Origin: Liolophura sinensis
Lineage: Eukaryota; Mollusca; Polyplacophora; Chitonida; Chitonidae
Assembly: GCF_032854445.1 (NCBI RefSeq)
Contig: NC_088306.1
Span: 12,953,386 to 13,017,385 of the forward strand
DNA: 64,000 nucleotides
Direction of reading: 5' to 3'
In this document: positions 13,148 through 26,900 of the stretch, in pieces
Layout: each line of letters opens with the position of its first letter
Position numbering within the stretch: position 1 is the first letter of the stretch
Program-made: the position numbers and the translations under genes
The notes under the pieces: generated by a model
What the model was told of the DNA's origin: nothing
The model's input: the letters and a program-made list of their open reading frames with translations, nothing else
Database searches by the model: none

Positions 13148-13342
13148 GCTTAATAGGTGTATAAGAGTTACATGTAACAGTTGTATAAGTGTTATATGCA
13201 ACAGTTGTAAGTGTTATGTGCAACAGTTGTACAAGTTATATGTGACAGTTGTACAAGTGTTATATGTAACAGTTGTACAAGTGTTATATGTGACAGGTGT
13301 AAGTGTTACATGTAGCAGTTGTAAGTGTTACGTGCAGCACTT
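13148..13342. repeat. Degenerate ~25-bp tandem repeat
   Basis: About eight imperfect copies of a unit like CAGTTGTACAAGTGTTATATG plus T(G/A)A, with copies of 22 to 27 bp. The overlapping 94-codon frame is an artefact of the repeat. Confidence 0.85.
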
Positions 13343-14039
13343 TAAAGTGTCAAAAATGCCAATAACAAAAAAAAACTGAAGTTTTGAGAGTTTAGTCACG
13401 TATCCATAGTTTGAAATCAAAGATTAATTACTACTGTTTAAAGCTGGGACTTAGTGCAGAAGACTGACTTAGACTTAAATCTAAAGTTCATCATTAATTT
13501 AAATACTATTTGTTGGACTCCGCACAAGTCATTTATTAACTTCTATCAAAGGTTGGTGATTTACCCATGCAGGACGCCTCATTTTGCTTCGTCATAATGA
13601 CACTCATCGTTTAAGGGAAAGTACTTGAGCACGGCAATGGAATAAATAAATTCACTGCGTTGAGATCCTTCATCTCCCAACACTGAAATCCTGTATGATG
13701 TAACTTGCTATTTACGTTGACATTGAGGAACCTTAGAAAATCACAAAGCGAGGTGTTTTCCTCCAGGATATGGTGTTGCATGGTGTGCAATCAAAATAGA
13801 TGTTGTCATACATGCTTGTGTTAAAAGAGCAAAACCTGTTTTAGCTACAGTGGGATGTGAAGTTCACTGTGAGGGTTCGACGCTGGTTTGAGCGATTTGA
13901 GCAGTCTGATGCTGGAAAGTATGAGCTTCTCATGTCATCCCATTCATATAAATTGCTTATTCCAGGTAACAAATTCCGTGGTGATATTTAAATGACGTCT
14001 AACCCACACACATCCAGTCTTGAAACTTAAAATAAAACA
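13343..14039. other. Intergenic stretch, no gene supported
   Basis: AT-rich DNA with a faint SINE-tail relic at about 13610-13660 (TACTTGAGCACGGC followed by AATAAATAAA). Confidence 0.45.
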
Positions 14040-14120
14040 GTAAGTGGGAAGGTCTGCCAGCAACCTGCGGATGGTCGTGGGTTTCCCCCGGGTTCTGCCC
14101 GGTTTCCACCCACCATAAAC
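14040..14120 (+). mobile_element. SINE family 1 internal fragment
   Basis: This holds the GTGGGAAGGTCTGCCAGCAA, GATGGTCGTGGGTTTCCCCC and GGTTTCCACCCACCATAA blocks of family 1. Both ends are missing. Confidence 0.8.
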
Positions 14121-14930
14121 CATAATTCGCGCAGTCGAATCTTCGTTGTTTTAAGACCACTTTTCTTCCACCAATAAGATGTACAGATTTGTATGACACA
14201 CGTGAAGGGGAAAGTTCGCCTGCGATTTGCCACAGGTCACAGCTCGGTGTATGATTTACCCCACGAGCTCTCCTGTCACCGTTTGTTGAGAGTATAATGT
14301 TTGCAACAATCAGATCAAAAAGATGACTTACACGAGTACGGATTGGTACATTTAATTTGGCTCTTGAACCTGTCAGTGGACAATAGAAAACGTTTGATAG
14401 CAGATCAACTGCCTGAAAAACAATATTGCCTGTGAACAGTTAATCCAGTAACGGACTCGCGCTTTGACAACACGTAACACGCCGCTAAGTATCTAATTTT
14501 GTCGCTTTGCATGTACCTAGTAAAACGCCGTCTCGAAGAAAATTCGTTTTTATGATGTAGTGACGGAACACTCTAGCATGTCTATTCACTGGTGAGCAAA
14601 GCAGTCATGATGCTTGAGTTTGGAGTGGCATGTTATTTTTGTGAAATGCCCTAGGCGACGTGTTAGTAACGTGTTATGTGCAACGTTCACCTAATGGGGA
14701 CGGAGAATCGTCCCCGCGTGTGGCAATTGGTGGAGAGAGTGAAGCGATGAAGACCGGCATGGGGATGGGGAGGGAGGGGGGAGTTTTAAAGAAATTTAAT
14801 GCATTAAAACTTGGATATGATAAATAGTATTGTATTATCGATGAAGGTTGCGGTAAGTGTATGTAGATGACAGGGAAACGCTGAGCGGAAGACGACAAGT
14901 TAGAAAAGTCATCCGAAGTCTCTCACTTTG
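14121..14930. other. Upstream flank of the receptor gene
   Basis: No coding feature supported. A purine-rich GGGGATGGGGAGGGAGGGGG tract lies at about 14760-14780. Confidence 0.45.
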
Positions 14931-14948
14931 ATGGCTGGATTTATGAAG
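14931..14948 (+). other. Possible upstream exon end before a strong donor
   Basis: An ATG followed by five codons runs straight into AAG|GTAAGT, a near-ideal 5' splice site, in phase 0. The frame upstream of the receptor signal peptide stays open back to a TTTCTTTCAG acceptor at 17809, also phase 0. This could be a 5' exon of the receptor gene, but nothing else supports it. Confidence 0.2.
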
Positions 14949-15479
14949 GTAAGTAACATTTTTAAGCAGTGACTATTTATCAACCACATCACGAGTTTAG
15001 ATTTTTACAAGTGCAAACCTTAATTCTCCACAATGTAATTTATACTTGCAGTGACGGCACACGCGTTCTGGAAAAAACTAACGCGTGTAGATACGGCACA
15101 GTTTGTTCGTAAAGTGGTTTCAGCCTAGTACAGTGGGAAAGTGGAGCAATGATAATCAATTTTTTATCTCATGAGTTGAAAAAGACATGCCCAGAATTAC
15201 TATATACAGATGATGGTAACTTGTTCTATTGGTGGAGTAAATATAATGAAAGGTTACTTTGATAAAACGTTCTTTTTTCTCTCTCGGCAAAAGGTATAAG
15301 ATTTATACTTCTAATTACCATTAAAATATGTGGTGGTTAAGAAGTGAAGTCAATGCTGCAGCCACGGCATGAGTGTATACAATGGCGTTGTGTTAAATTA
15401 ACGGGGCAAGCGTTGAACGGACTTTCTTATATTCCGCCTGACAGTCGCTTTATAGTTAGTTCATAAACTGGTACAAACG

Positions 15480-15592
15480 AGTTAAGCTCTTAATCCTGAT
15501 GCTTTCATAGCATGTAAGCCTACAGTAGTGTAGAGAGTTAAGCTCTTAATCCTGATGCTTTCATACCATGTAGGCCTACAGTAGTGTAGATA
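15480..15592. repeat. Two-copy 57-bp direct repeat
   Basis: GAGTTAAGCTCTTAATCCTG and the following 37 bases are repeated once immediately downstream with a few changes. Confidence 0.85.
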
Positions 15593-16337
15593 GTTCCGTT
15601 AGTTAACTCGGATCGTCTTCATATGCTTCCCACTACTGTTCCTTCGCACAGTCACGATCTATCAAAAAAGCATACAAGTACAACTAGGTCTCAATGTAGG
15701 CCTACAGCAACAGTGTTTTCCTCTTACTGTACACAGCACTGTGGAAGTTTTCTTTGTGAAAATAACTCATGAGGCATTTGTAATATAAATTTTTATAGTC
15801 ACTTAATGTTGTGGTGTACGGAGAATGTAAATCTCTTCAACGATAGTCAAATGATTAGACGGTAAAAGGAAATCAGGGCCACGTAAACGTTTGTAGACAA
15901 GAACCCATGCGGTATGTGCATTGTAATGACAGTCATCCAGAATTCTGTGAAAATAAAAAAATGTTCGATTATAACATCGATCATAACTTTCATCATCAAG
16001 TCAATCTCTTTTAAAGTAACAAAGTTTAACGTATAACTGACCAATCCCTCCTATAACGGCTAAGTAACATCTAATCAATGTTAGTATGAACAACAGTTTT
16101 AATTTGGGGGAAAACTCTGTTACTGCAGTCTGCAGTTTTGTTGATAAAGCAGTGCCGATATGTGGAAATACTAGTATACAGTAGCTGTTTTAGTATGTCA
16201 GTCATAAAACATTGCTTTTCGTGTCTTGATTGCTTTCTTTTCATTGTGATTAGTACAACTGGTCAACACCATCGACAACAATGGTTCGCTTAAATACTAC
16301 GCCCTAAAGATGTTTAAGCAGATATAAACTTCATGTT
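15593..16337. other. Upstream flank, no feature seen
   Basis: AT-rich DNA without recognisable structure. Confidence 0.5.
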
Positions 16338-16571
16338 GTAATGACCCAGAAGCCTCTCACAAACGCGGTCGCTGTGAGTCCAAGTCAAGCTCATGCTGGC
16401 TTCCTCTCCGGCCGCACGTGGGACGGTCTGCCAGCAACCTGCGGATGGTCGTGCGTTTCCCCCGGTCTGTGCCCGGTTTCCGCCCATCATAATGCTGGCC
16501 GCCGTCGTATAAGTGAAATATTCTTGCGTACGGCGTAAAACACCAGTCAAATAAATAAATAATAAATAAAC
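16338..16571 (+). mobile_element. SINE family 1, lacking the head
   Basis: Starts at the AATGACCCAG block just after the tRNA-like A box and runs through all body blocks to an (ATAA)n tail. TGTTGTAA occurs at both edges (16334-16341 and 16572-16579) and may be a target site duplication, though it overlaps SINE sequence on the left. Confidence 0.85.
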
Positions 16572-17899
16572 TGTTGTAAGATGGTTGAGTGTATCCGCAA
16601 GTGTACGTATAGCCGAAGGCTGTGTTTACAAGGAAACTGCACGATACGCAAAGAAAAAAGACACGGAATTTCCCAACATTTACAGCCTTTTTGTTTTAAA
16701 AGTCTTAATTTTACTTCAGGCTATAACACATTAGTTTTAATTCATGACGCGCACGACCGCGCAATGACATACAAAAAGCTAGAAATATTCATGCTCTGGG
16801 CTAAAACAATTTATGTGAAACATCGCATTTCTGTGCCACAGTTAGAATCACGGTACATAAATTACGAGTGAGCGTTGATGACAGAGAATAAAGAACATTA
16901 TTTAGTAGGGGTAAACCGTGTCTTATAATGACAGCCTCGTCCATGCACCCCATTGACTGTAAAAAGAAATTATTTCTCTTGTATACCCATCCTAAAAACG
17001 TTTATTGCAAGCAATAAGCATTACGTAAGAAAAAGAGGGAATCACGTCAACATTTTCACACTCATATCACCAAACAATTTTGGACTTAAGTCAACACATC
17101 AACCATTAAATTTGGTATGTTCCTCTCCTTTACATTAGCTGAAATTTGTTATACAATAACTAAGTCTAAGATCTCTTCGTTATCCCGCGACCAGGTAACA
17201 CCATCCTTCTACAGAACAGATATACAATCGTGTATGCTTTGAACAAATATTAAACTGATTGCAAATGCGGCTGTTGGAAATGAATATGAATTTTGATCTG
17301 TGGCACATTCTCATCGTGAAGCGAAAAATGCTTACAGGCGTTGTGTACATATATTGTCTGCCACACGATGCCTAGTACATATTTTCAGTTTTTCTTTGAT
17401 GTCTCATAATGACTTTCATGCCGGATAGAATGAAAAGTGACGTTGTTAGGAGAAGTTGTTATGGGACAACTGGTGTGTGGCATATAACCATTGATTTTTG
17501 CCAATACAAGCCACATCCCGTTTATATATAAACTCATCGGTTGCATTAACGTCATCGGATGTGCGTTTTGCTGGCACAAAAGTGAGTCTAATATGAAATT
17601 TGATCGAATTCTTGCTATGTAATACCAAAATGGTCGAGAATGACAGAATAGTTAGTCAATAAATCAAACAACCCATCAATCAACTGAGAAGCCTGTGTTG
17701 TAGTCAATAAACCAACAGAGAAAACAAAAATGCCAAACTTTCCAATACTTTATCTATGGATGGAATCCTGTAATTCGTAGCACCGATGCTGTAAATATCT
17801 TTCTTTCAGAAACAATCTCCAGAGTGGTCAAATCCTACCCATTTCAAATCCTACCCGTCAACCTCGCTGAGTGATTCTGCATGGAGTGGATGGGTCGCG
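16572..17899. other. Upstream flank of the receptor gene
   Basis: No independent gene recognised. TTTCTTTCAG at 17800-17809 could be an acceptor for a 5' exon whose frame joins the signal peptide exon. Other short ORFs here match nothing recognised. Confidence 0.4.
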
Positions 17900-17963
17900 A
17901 TGCTTCCGTTTTACTGGAGATTAGTGCTGTTTTTGGTGAATCTTTCTCCCTTGGATAGCAGGT
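17900..17963 (+). CDS. Receptor exon 1: signal peptide
   Basis: Starts ATG and encodes [20 protein letters not shown] plus R, a short basic/aromatic start and a hydrophobic core typical of a signal peptide. It ends with one base of a split codon at T|GTAAGT, a near-consensus donor. Phase 1 is exactly what the next exon needs (T plus TG gives Leu). Found by phase and hydrophobicity rather than homology, so transcript support is needed. The frame is open upstream to 17810, so a longer N-terminus is possible. Confidence 0.6.
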
Positions 17964-20900
17964 GTAAGTACAGACAGTTTTAAAAGGATACCTGCTTTTA
18001 TCCCATAAATGTACATTTTTCCGGGTAATAAAGGTATGATATATCGTTTTGATATGCACAACGTGTAATATAAATTCCGACATTTTGATTTGCCCGTGTA
18101 TCTTTTTATTCATCAAATCGACCAATCAAAACTTACAATTCGGCTGTGCAAGCACTACCTTTTTTTGCAACTTTTTCTTGTCGTCTGCAAATGTCAATAT
18201 GGCCGACTTTTGACCAGGAGATCAGGAGACCAGGATTGACAAAAAGAGGACGCACCAGAATTATAAATGTGACAAGAGATAATCGAATCAGTGTGGAAAT
18301 CCTCGGCATTGATTAGGACATTGAGCTATCGCCACGAAAGCTAAGTAATGGCGCCGATAGTTTGCTGTCCCATATCGGGTGGTGTCTTTCACGTGCATGT
18401 TCATTACAATCATGAAGCACCCAAACGACGACGTATTTGTGTTATTGAATCGTCATCCTAATCTTTACAAGAACACTAGCTGATGCCTAAATTCCAATCA
18501 GCCGTTACAACTCTGTAGACTGTTTCGCTTGTTGAACCTTCGTTAAGTTAAACTGTCAGTGGTTTTTCGAAAGTTTCACAGCGTGTACTCAGCGCACGTG
18601 AAATTTGTCTGTTATTAGATAGTAATTATTTCTGTTGTAAAATGTAATATTCTTGATATAAATATTAACGTATTGAACGGTATATTGTATAAAGCAAACT
18701 TTTGACATGTCTAGGGTATAAAAAAAGTCGTTATGTAAATAAACTTTGTCTGTACTACATTATACTCTGCCATGTACTTGTCACTTACTGATTACGCTTC
18801 ACTTCACCTATATATGCGCGGTTAGACGTCGGCGCAGTTCCCGAAAAGTTTAACTCGTAATGATTTTTTCCGCTATAAATTTACAATAAGGCATTTATGG
18901 GATAAAAAGGATATGAAATTCGTGACCCTCGATATCAAATTTATTAAACAAGAGTAGTAATTTTCATTTGTTCCTCGCTGGGGGCTCGGAACAAATGAAA
19001 ACTACTACTCTCGTTTGATAAATTTGAGATTTTCCGTCACTCATTACACATCCTCTGTGTACGATTTTGTAACAGTGAGTTATTCGTCTGTTTGTGTGTG
19101 TCTGTCTCTCTCTCTCTAGATATATGTATAAATGTGTTCGCCTATAATTAACTGCTGATAGGGAAACTTGATTTAAATTTGTTTTAGTGTCTTTATGCAC
19201 ATTTCCTCACATTTTATTAGTTTTCTTTAGCCTTGTCAGTATATAATGGTTATTTATGTTGCACAATTCACATGTGTATAGCCTATTCTTTTAAAGAGTC
19301 GCCTATTTATTTATTTATTTATTTATTTGATTGGTGTTTTACGCAGTACTCAAGAATATTTCACATATACGACGGCGGCCAACATTATTGTGGGTGGAAA
19401 CCGGGCAGAGCCCGGGGAAACCCACGACCATCCGCAGGTTACTGGCAGACCTTACCACATACGGCCGGAGAGGAAGCCAGCATGAGCTTGACTTGAACTC
19501 ACAACGACCGCATTGGTGAGAGACCCCTGGGTCATTACGCTGCGCTGGCGCGCTAACCAACTGAGCCACGGAAGCCCCGAGAGTCGCCTATATTCAGCTG
19601 TCTGTAAAATTAGTCACACTCTTTACCAAAATCGCCTTTAGTCAGTGACACGTAACAATCCAAGCTCTAGATACGTTGGATACATTGGATGTCCATATTA
19701 TTACAAAGAAATTGCAGTTAGAACAGTTTTTCTTTTCCTAGTGTTAAAATCCGAATGCTCTGTTTCGACGGCATGAATCAATATCCTCGGGTGACGTCAT
19801 AATTATTCAAACAACACTGGCATGCTGGATAATGCGCAGATATCAGATACGTTTTGATGGAAGGTAACAACCAGTTACCTTAACTGCTGTTGACTTCATT
19901 ATAAACCCTGTTTCTGACTGACACTGTCATGTTTGCACTTGTTAACACGTTTTAGTATAATGCAACCTTAATAAGTGAATTTTATTTTATGTCTTGTAGT
20001 ATATAATCTCACGGCAGAATGGTTTTAGAGATGGATAGGCAATGCTGGTAGCGAGTATGACTGATTTTTCAGAGAGCTGAGATTCTCTACAATAAATAGA
20101 CTGTAGCCAAGAACAGCACCATATTTTAACAGGTTATTCCCACAGCGGTCTGCCCTGGAAATGAAACACATAATAAATAAAATGATGAAACCTGCTCGTG
20201 CATACACACATCACATAATAATTTCTTTTAAAGTAATGACGGCATACCTTTTATCAATCCCGAACTGTTATTCAGGAAGTTTGGTGTCCTTGAATATTTG
20301 TATTCCCTAATTTTGCCCTGAATATGCGCATTTCGAAAAACCATGAAGTCTGAAAGTTGATGTCCCTCCGCCTTTCAATGTTAGTATTCTGAATTAAGCC
20401 TGGAATGTGCAGACTGCGAAAAGCCGTTCTGGAAGTTAATGTCCTTCCGCCCTGAATGTTAGTACACTTATTACGAACTGGGCCTGGAATGTGCGGATTC
20501 CGAAAAGTCATTCGTTAAGCTGATGTTCTTTTGCCTTGAGTGTCTGGATTCCAAATTGAGCCTGGAATGTGCGGATTCCGAAAAGTCATTCGTTAAGCTG
20601 ATGTTCTTTTACCTTGAGTGTCTGGATTCCAAATTGAGCCTGGAATGTTCGGATTCCAAAAAGTCATTTGTTAAGCTGATGTTCTTTTGCCTTGAGTGTC
20701 TGGATTCCAAATTGAGCCTGGAATGTGCGGATTCCGAAAAGCCATTAGTTAAGTTGCCTTGAATGTGTGGATTTCGAAAAGCCATTGTGGATGATAGTGA
20801 TTGGGGCCTTTAGAACACGTAGCCACATTGCACGTTAGCACCATAAACCTCACTGAAAATGGCGTATTTTGGACGTAACTTACTACTAACTTACGGATAA

Positions 20901-23900
20901 TTAGTTTTTTTCGTATTTGTTTACAGTGTCTCTGGAGAAGAACCTTATCTGGAGTGTCAATAACCAATCACTTGGGTTGCCGGGGCTCGTCTATGTGAAG
21001 GGTGACCCGGTAGATGTCCTCAGGTCGCCGAGAACACCCGAGGTGTTGTCGGTTGATTCCGGCAAATCTCTGATACCATCGCTGACCTCGGATTTTCACG
21101 CTGGAAAGCTGTACTATATGGAAGTAAACAGCCTGTCTATCTTTGAGCTGGACGTCAATACATCTTCGTCTGTACCTATACATCGAGGGTTCGGTCGATC
21201 CCGCCAGCTGGCCGTTGACTGGTCCAATAGGAATCTATACTGGGTTGACCATTTGTTCCAGTGGATTGCTGTAAAATCGCTTATGGTGAGGATAGGTCAT
21301 GATTTTGATTTGGTTTTCGAGTCAGCTTTCATGCTTCCTATCTCGTTCGGGCTAAACCAGCTATTAACTTTTTCAATAGCAACGATGTTTTCACAGATTA
21401 CATTCATTTAAGACATGCAAAGAATAAAATCGGTAATAAAATTACTAAAGGAAAGCAATTTCGGCAAGGCGATCTTTGATGTTGTTTGGATGGTAAAGCT
21501 GTAAAGCTCTGATAATAAGCGGTCATTTGTGTTGGTCGTTTTCGTCGTATAGCATTTTGCTATGCATTTGTATTACTGAAGAACATAGTCCTTGTTCACT
21601 GTCTTTAGTTATATCAGAAGCTCATTAACTAGAAGTTTGCAACTTCCCTAAAGCTAGTCTCCACAACACATTACACATGTTACGTCATCTGTAGAAGCTC
21701 GGGCCAGCTGGTGGAGAAATATGCCAACCTCTTGTGTAAAAATTGTGAACTGAATCATGGGAAATATAATTGCAAACGGCTGCTACAAGAACTGGCCACA
21801 CCTTGAAATGGAAACGCCGTATTTAAAAAACTACGATTTCTATAATCATTCCTTGTATGCAGTTATGAACCCAATGCCTATTTTTATATTTCCAAGCAAC
21901 TTTAAAACAGTTACTATCAAAGACATTCTTTTCCTTTTACAAAACTCTCCGTTGTCGTAATTTTTTAAAGTCTATTTCAACACAACGGCGTTTGGATCCC
22001 ACCATGCATCAAAAATGCATGGCTGCGCAGATAGGTCACATAATGTGTTAGAGATGGAAGAAAAGTGTAAAGTGCCGTGAAGATTAGCTATAGCGAAGTT
22101 GCATACTTCTAGGTAATGGTCTTCTGATTATATGTATTGCATTATATGTATAAATGAGTCCAAGGTTACGTGCATATACATGTATACCTAATTTCCCAGA
22201 AAAAACCTATTTTGTTTTCACACGTCAGTTCTGTAAGTCTGTTTGTCTGGAATTTATTGCAGAATGATGATCTTTACGACTTTAAAGTTCTCATCGAGTT
22301 CGAATGGGAGAAACCGTTTGGAATTGCTGTAGACCCAATAAGAAAGTAAGTTACTGACTCAATAGCATCACAGTTGGGTGACCAGCCAAATCTTGTAAGA
22401 TTTTAGTAAAGTCACCTTAGTTAAATCCAAGGAAACGACGACTTTAAAAGTTATTTTTATTTCCACTGAGATATTTAATGCTTTTGTCTTTCCAGGATTT
22501 TGTACTGGATAGAGAGCGGCAATAATGTGATGATAAAACGCGCCTACCTGGATGGAGAATCGCCTCAAGTTATAGCCGTTGGCGGAATTTACAAGCCAAG
22601 AACGATAACCACTGACGTGAAAACCGGCAGAATTTACTGGGCAGATAAATTCAAAAAGTCGATAGAATATTGTGAGAGCGATGGTCAGCACAGGGCCATA
22701 CTGCGCAGGATAAATATTTCAGGATTCTATTCGGTTGCACTTTATAAGGTTTGTACAAAAGAAATCTGTCCTATGCGTGAAATAGGCTTCCGAATGTCAA
22801 ATGTGGAAGATTCAAGTCGAGACTGTCCAATGTATAAATGTATATTTTATACGGAATAATTGATACTTGTATTTCTAACATGTTTGAGATATGCATGTAT
22901 TCACGCATGCCCTCATCACGAGTCAAAACGTAAGCTAAATTTTGCCTTCGGCTTTTATTTTTGATTAAAAGAAAGCGACCAGGGAGCTGACCCAATAAGA
23001 TATAGTTAGTAAGGCGTCCAGACTTCAGCGTTAGCATGTATACACTCTAAGATAGCTTCTCATGCAGCCATGGCGTGTATACAGTATATCAAAAGAGCGC
23101 GATCCTGAACGAATACATACGGAGATGTACTGTCATGTAATGACATACTGTCATGTCCGTAAAAAAATTACAGTAGATTGGGCTCCTTTACAGTGCGATG
23201 CCATTCGGTAGTTCAAGGTACATATTGTACTTTTGAGATCTCACTGTTTTACCCGGGGGTAAGGATGAGCATCGCCTTATGCCATATCCCTGTATTCAAC
23301 ACACACCTTTATGCACATGCATGTTCTGTTAATAGCTGTGTTGATGTTGTATTCATATCTTCAGTATGGAACGTAGCCCAAGCTAAGCCGACCGTTACTA
23401 CCTTGACGCCCAGCTTCGCTCGTAGATATTTCGACGAGGACAATTTCACTAGAAAAAAAAACAGGTCGAACCCTGCCTTATTTTTCCTATCCACCAATTC
23501 CCTGAGTCGAACGACCTGTAAACATGTCAAACCCGTCATGAAAATGTCCTTTTTGTCAGTCTGTGTTATTGTCATGGTCAATTTTGGGTCGAATTTTAGA
23601 ATAATATTTCAAACTTGTTTTTTCCAACTAAATACATAATTAGCAGTAACTTAGACGCACCCTGGTACCATGGCTGAAGCCGCTAGGTGGAGTAAGCTGC
23701 AGATGCCCTAAATGCCCTAAATACAATGGTAGACCCGTCATATGCTACAGTTAAAAGCCACGTGCTGCGGGAAAAGTTGTGAGCACTCGGTAACTTGACT
23801 ATGTGAAAATGTCCTCTTGGGTTCAGCTGGCTATCAGTGGATGTTATTTTCGACGTGGGATATTGTCCTCGGCGAAATAATTCCGTTATTGTCTCTTGTC

Positions 23901-26900
23901 CGCAGACATTGGTGTTCCTAACGGATCAAAAAAATAAACAGATCATTGTTTTACGAGACGGCACTGGAAGAGCATTGGCTTCTATAAAGCCAACCTATGG
24001 ACAAACCTACGGTATTACCGTCTACGCTGAGGAAAAGCAGCCCAAGCTTCCAGGCAAGTGACTTTTAGGATATCTTAGATTTGGCCAGTTTCCTTTCAGA
24101 AAGCCACAACATTTAAACATCGTGTTTTTTTATGAACAATCGAAATTAAAGCCAAAGAAAACTCTGAAATGAAATATGTATCAAGTGAAAGACACTATCC
24201 AGGATAGCAGTTTGTTTTAATTTTTTGTATTGTTTACCAACTTTTATTAAAATGGTTTTAAAACATCAGATTCTACGGTGGTCTGTAGTGACCCAGATTT
24301 AAATCAGTGACCAGAAGTAGTTTTGCTTGTAATAGTTCGCTTTGAGATAAATTCAGCCAATTTCAAGACGTTCATAGATCTATCTATATGAATAATAAGT
24401 TTAAATGATGAAATCTATCAGTTTGTGTGCTAAGTGGCAAAACCTGATGCCACTCGATTGAACAGTAATCTTTCTCACCTTGTATGTAGGCCTATACAGA
24501 TGCATGTGATTGTCGTAACACTTATTGATTAAAATGGTTTCAAAAAACTGTCAAGATTTGGTGAAACTAGTAAGCTAAATGGAGTTCGTCGTATTTATTC
24601 AAACTAGTCGCTGCAGGAAATACATAAATCTTGTAGAGCCATCCAGCACGGAACTTTATACTTGAAATCAAATCTACATTAACATGAGTAAGACAATTTT
24701 ATTAAACAAAGCAAATTGATAACACCGAGTACATACTGCATGTACCCTTCTGATCAAGTCTTGGCCATTTAAGTCGGTACATTACTCCTTGCACTCCGGT
24801 TTCCTCCACCTATAAACCAATCAATCTTTCCTTTTTACATTGTGTTACGACCCAAACTGTCCGTATTATAAAGAGATGGCTTATTCGAAATACACGACAG
24901 TTTAGCCGCACAAAAAGTAACCAAAACCAGCAGATTTTATTTTACAACAATTTATTAGGTTTAACAAGAACAGATAACAAGACTTTTACAAATACTGAAG
25001 TACTTAAGTTTAACAAGAAAGGATAGCAATATCTATACAGATACTAAAGTACTTACATGTACAACGGTATCAAGTCCAAACGGACGCATATATTCTACAA
25101 TACTGAAAACCACACAGGCATAAATGCACAGAGGCAATATTCACAAGAGGGAAAATCCACAGTATAACTGAGTGTATGACGAAATATACACAAAATTTAA
25201 AAGACAGGGTCCGTGTACTGATAAGCACTGTGTACACAAGAGCACAAATTAAACATACAAGTTCAGACTGAAACAAGTGCTCGTGGAGATAGGATATAAC
25301 AAAGCCAGAGGCTATAAAGACACCAAAATTCAGCACAAAAGGCCTACTAAAGTAACACACAGCGAAAGCATCCAAAACTCTCAATAATTCTCCTTTCTCC
25401 TAATTTGACCTGCTTTCATAGGTCTTATATAGACTGGTGGAATTTTCTAGAATAAGAAAATTCTTGAACAATTGTTGTAAACAAACGGGTCCCGAACTGA
25501 GCATATTCTGGAACATTCTAAGGCAGAGGCAGGCAGCAGGCCCTGAACTCAGCATATGTAAACAGTGGCGAGCTAAATTTAGAAACTAACGGCAGTTGTT
25601 CACATAACAATTGTCTAAAGACCGTTTCTCTTTTCTTGTATTGCAGACTACTGTGAAAATCAAGGCTGTGATCATTTTTGCGTGACGGGTTCCACATCAG
25701 CCGCTAGGTGTCTCTGTCAAGACGGGTTTACCCTATCCTTAGATAACCGCTCTTGTACAGGTGGGTATGGATGAGGAACTAATTACTTATGATCGGCTCT
25801 CTATACAAGACTAAATCTGGCTCGAGAGCCTCCGTGACCGAGGTGGTTGGCGTGCCAGCGCGGCTCAATGACCCAGGAGCCTCTCACCAAAGCGGTCGCT
25901 GTGTGTTCAAGTTCTGCTCAGGCTGGCTTCCTCTCCGGCCGTACGTGGGAAGGTCTGGCAGCAGCCCGCGGATGGTCGTGGGTTTCTCGCTGGCTCTGCC
26001 CGGTTTCCCGCACCACAATGCTGGCCGCCATCGTATAAGTGAAATATTCTTGAGCACGGCGTAAAACACCAAGCAAATAAATAAATTAATAAATCTCAGT
26101 CAGCCTGGTTTCTTATTCCCATGGATATTCTCTGTTCTTTCCAACATGTCTGGTAATAATTCCTTAGGTAGCAGGGAAACGATTGAAAGACAAACAAACA
26201 TGCTACAAGTTTAACATAATAAGAAACAGTAACGGAACCAAACACTGACAAATGTCATGATGCTGTTTTGTGTCATCTGCTGACGATTAGTACTAACAGT
26301 TATTTATTTTGGACGACTATTGTGTACGTTGTATCTTTATCATACATGTACAGCCAATGTTGGTGAATAAGTCATACCCAATTTGTTATGATTGTCTATA
26401 CACCCTAAAACCCTAATAAATGTTACCATATCGAGGACAATGTGTTATTACTCATTAAATGACCGAGAACAAAGTGAATCACGGCCATTCTGATTTCTCT
26501 TTACCTTTGACAGGTGTTTGTTTCGCTAACTATTCCTTTTAATTTGAGTGTAGTGCGTGAATATTTAAACAGAGAACTAAAATATTTAATTTTCAGACTC
26601 AACCGTCTACTCTCCCAGACTGTTGTCGTTTGCAAACAAAACCCACGTGTGCTTCGTCAACATCACAGCCCCGCTGACAGGATTAACTGGACCCCCGTAT
26701 TGCCCAGTTAGTGATGGGGTGGATATCACCGCCATAGTGCCGGACGCCGGAAGACGACACCTGTATTACGCTGATAGAGGGCGAGGGCGGATTTCCAGAG
26801 TTTCTCTGGTAGATGGATTGTCACGTGTTGTTATAAAAGATGCTGGGCAAGTGGAAGGTAAATTTTTATGGACTTTCTCAATATGTATCTCGCAATTTTT

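Noticed and set aside
20523..20762. 79-codon ORF with a 26-residue repeat that looks like a cysteine-containing domain
   Set aside because: It is a 78-bp minisatellite in intron 1; no splice sites bound it, and the receptor frame starts at 20927.
20917..20927. Receptor start within the exon 2 frame (an ORF beginning just before 20927)
   Set aside because: There is no ATG there; the position is a TTTACAG acceptor, and a phase-matched signal peptide exon exists at 17900-17963.
23178..23639. 153-codon ORF in receptor intron 4
   Set aside because: Composition and sequence show no domain or signal; no splice sites in phase; likely chance.
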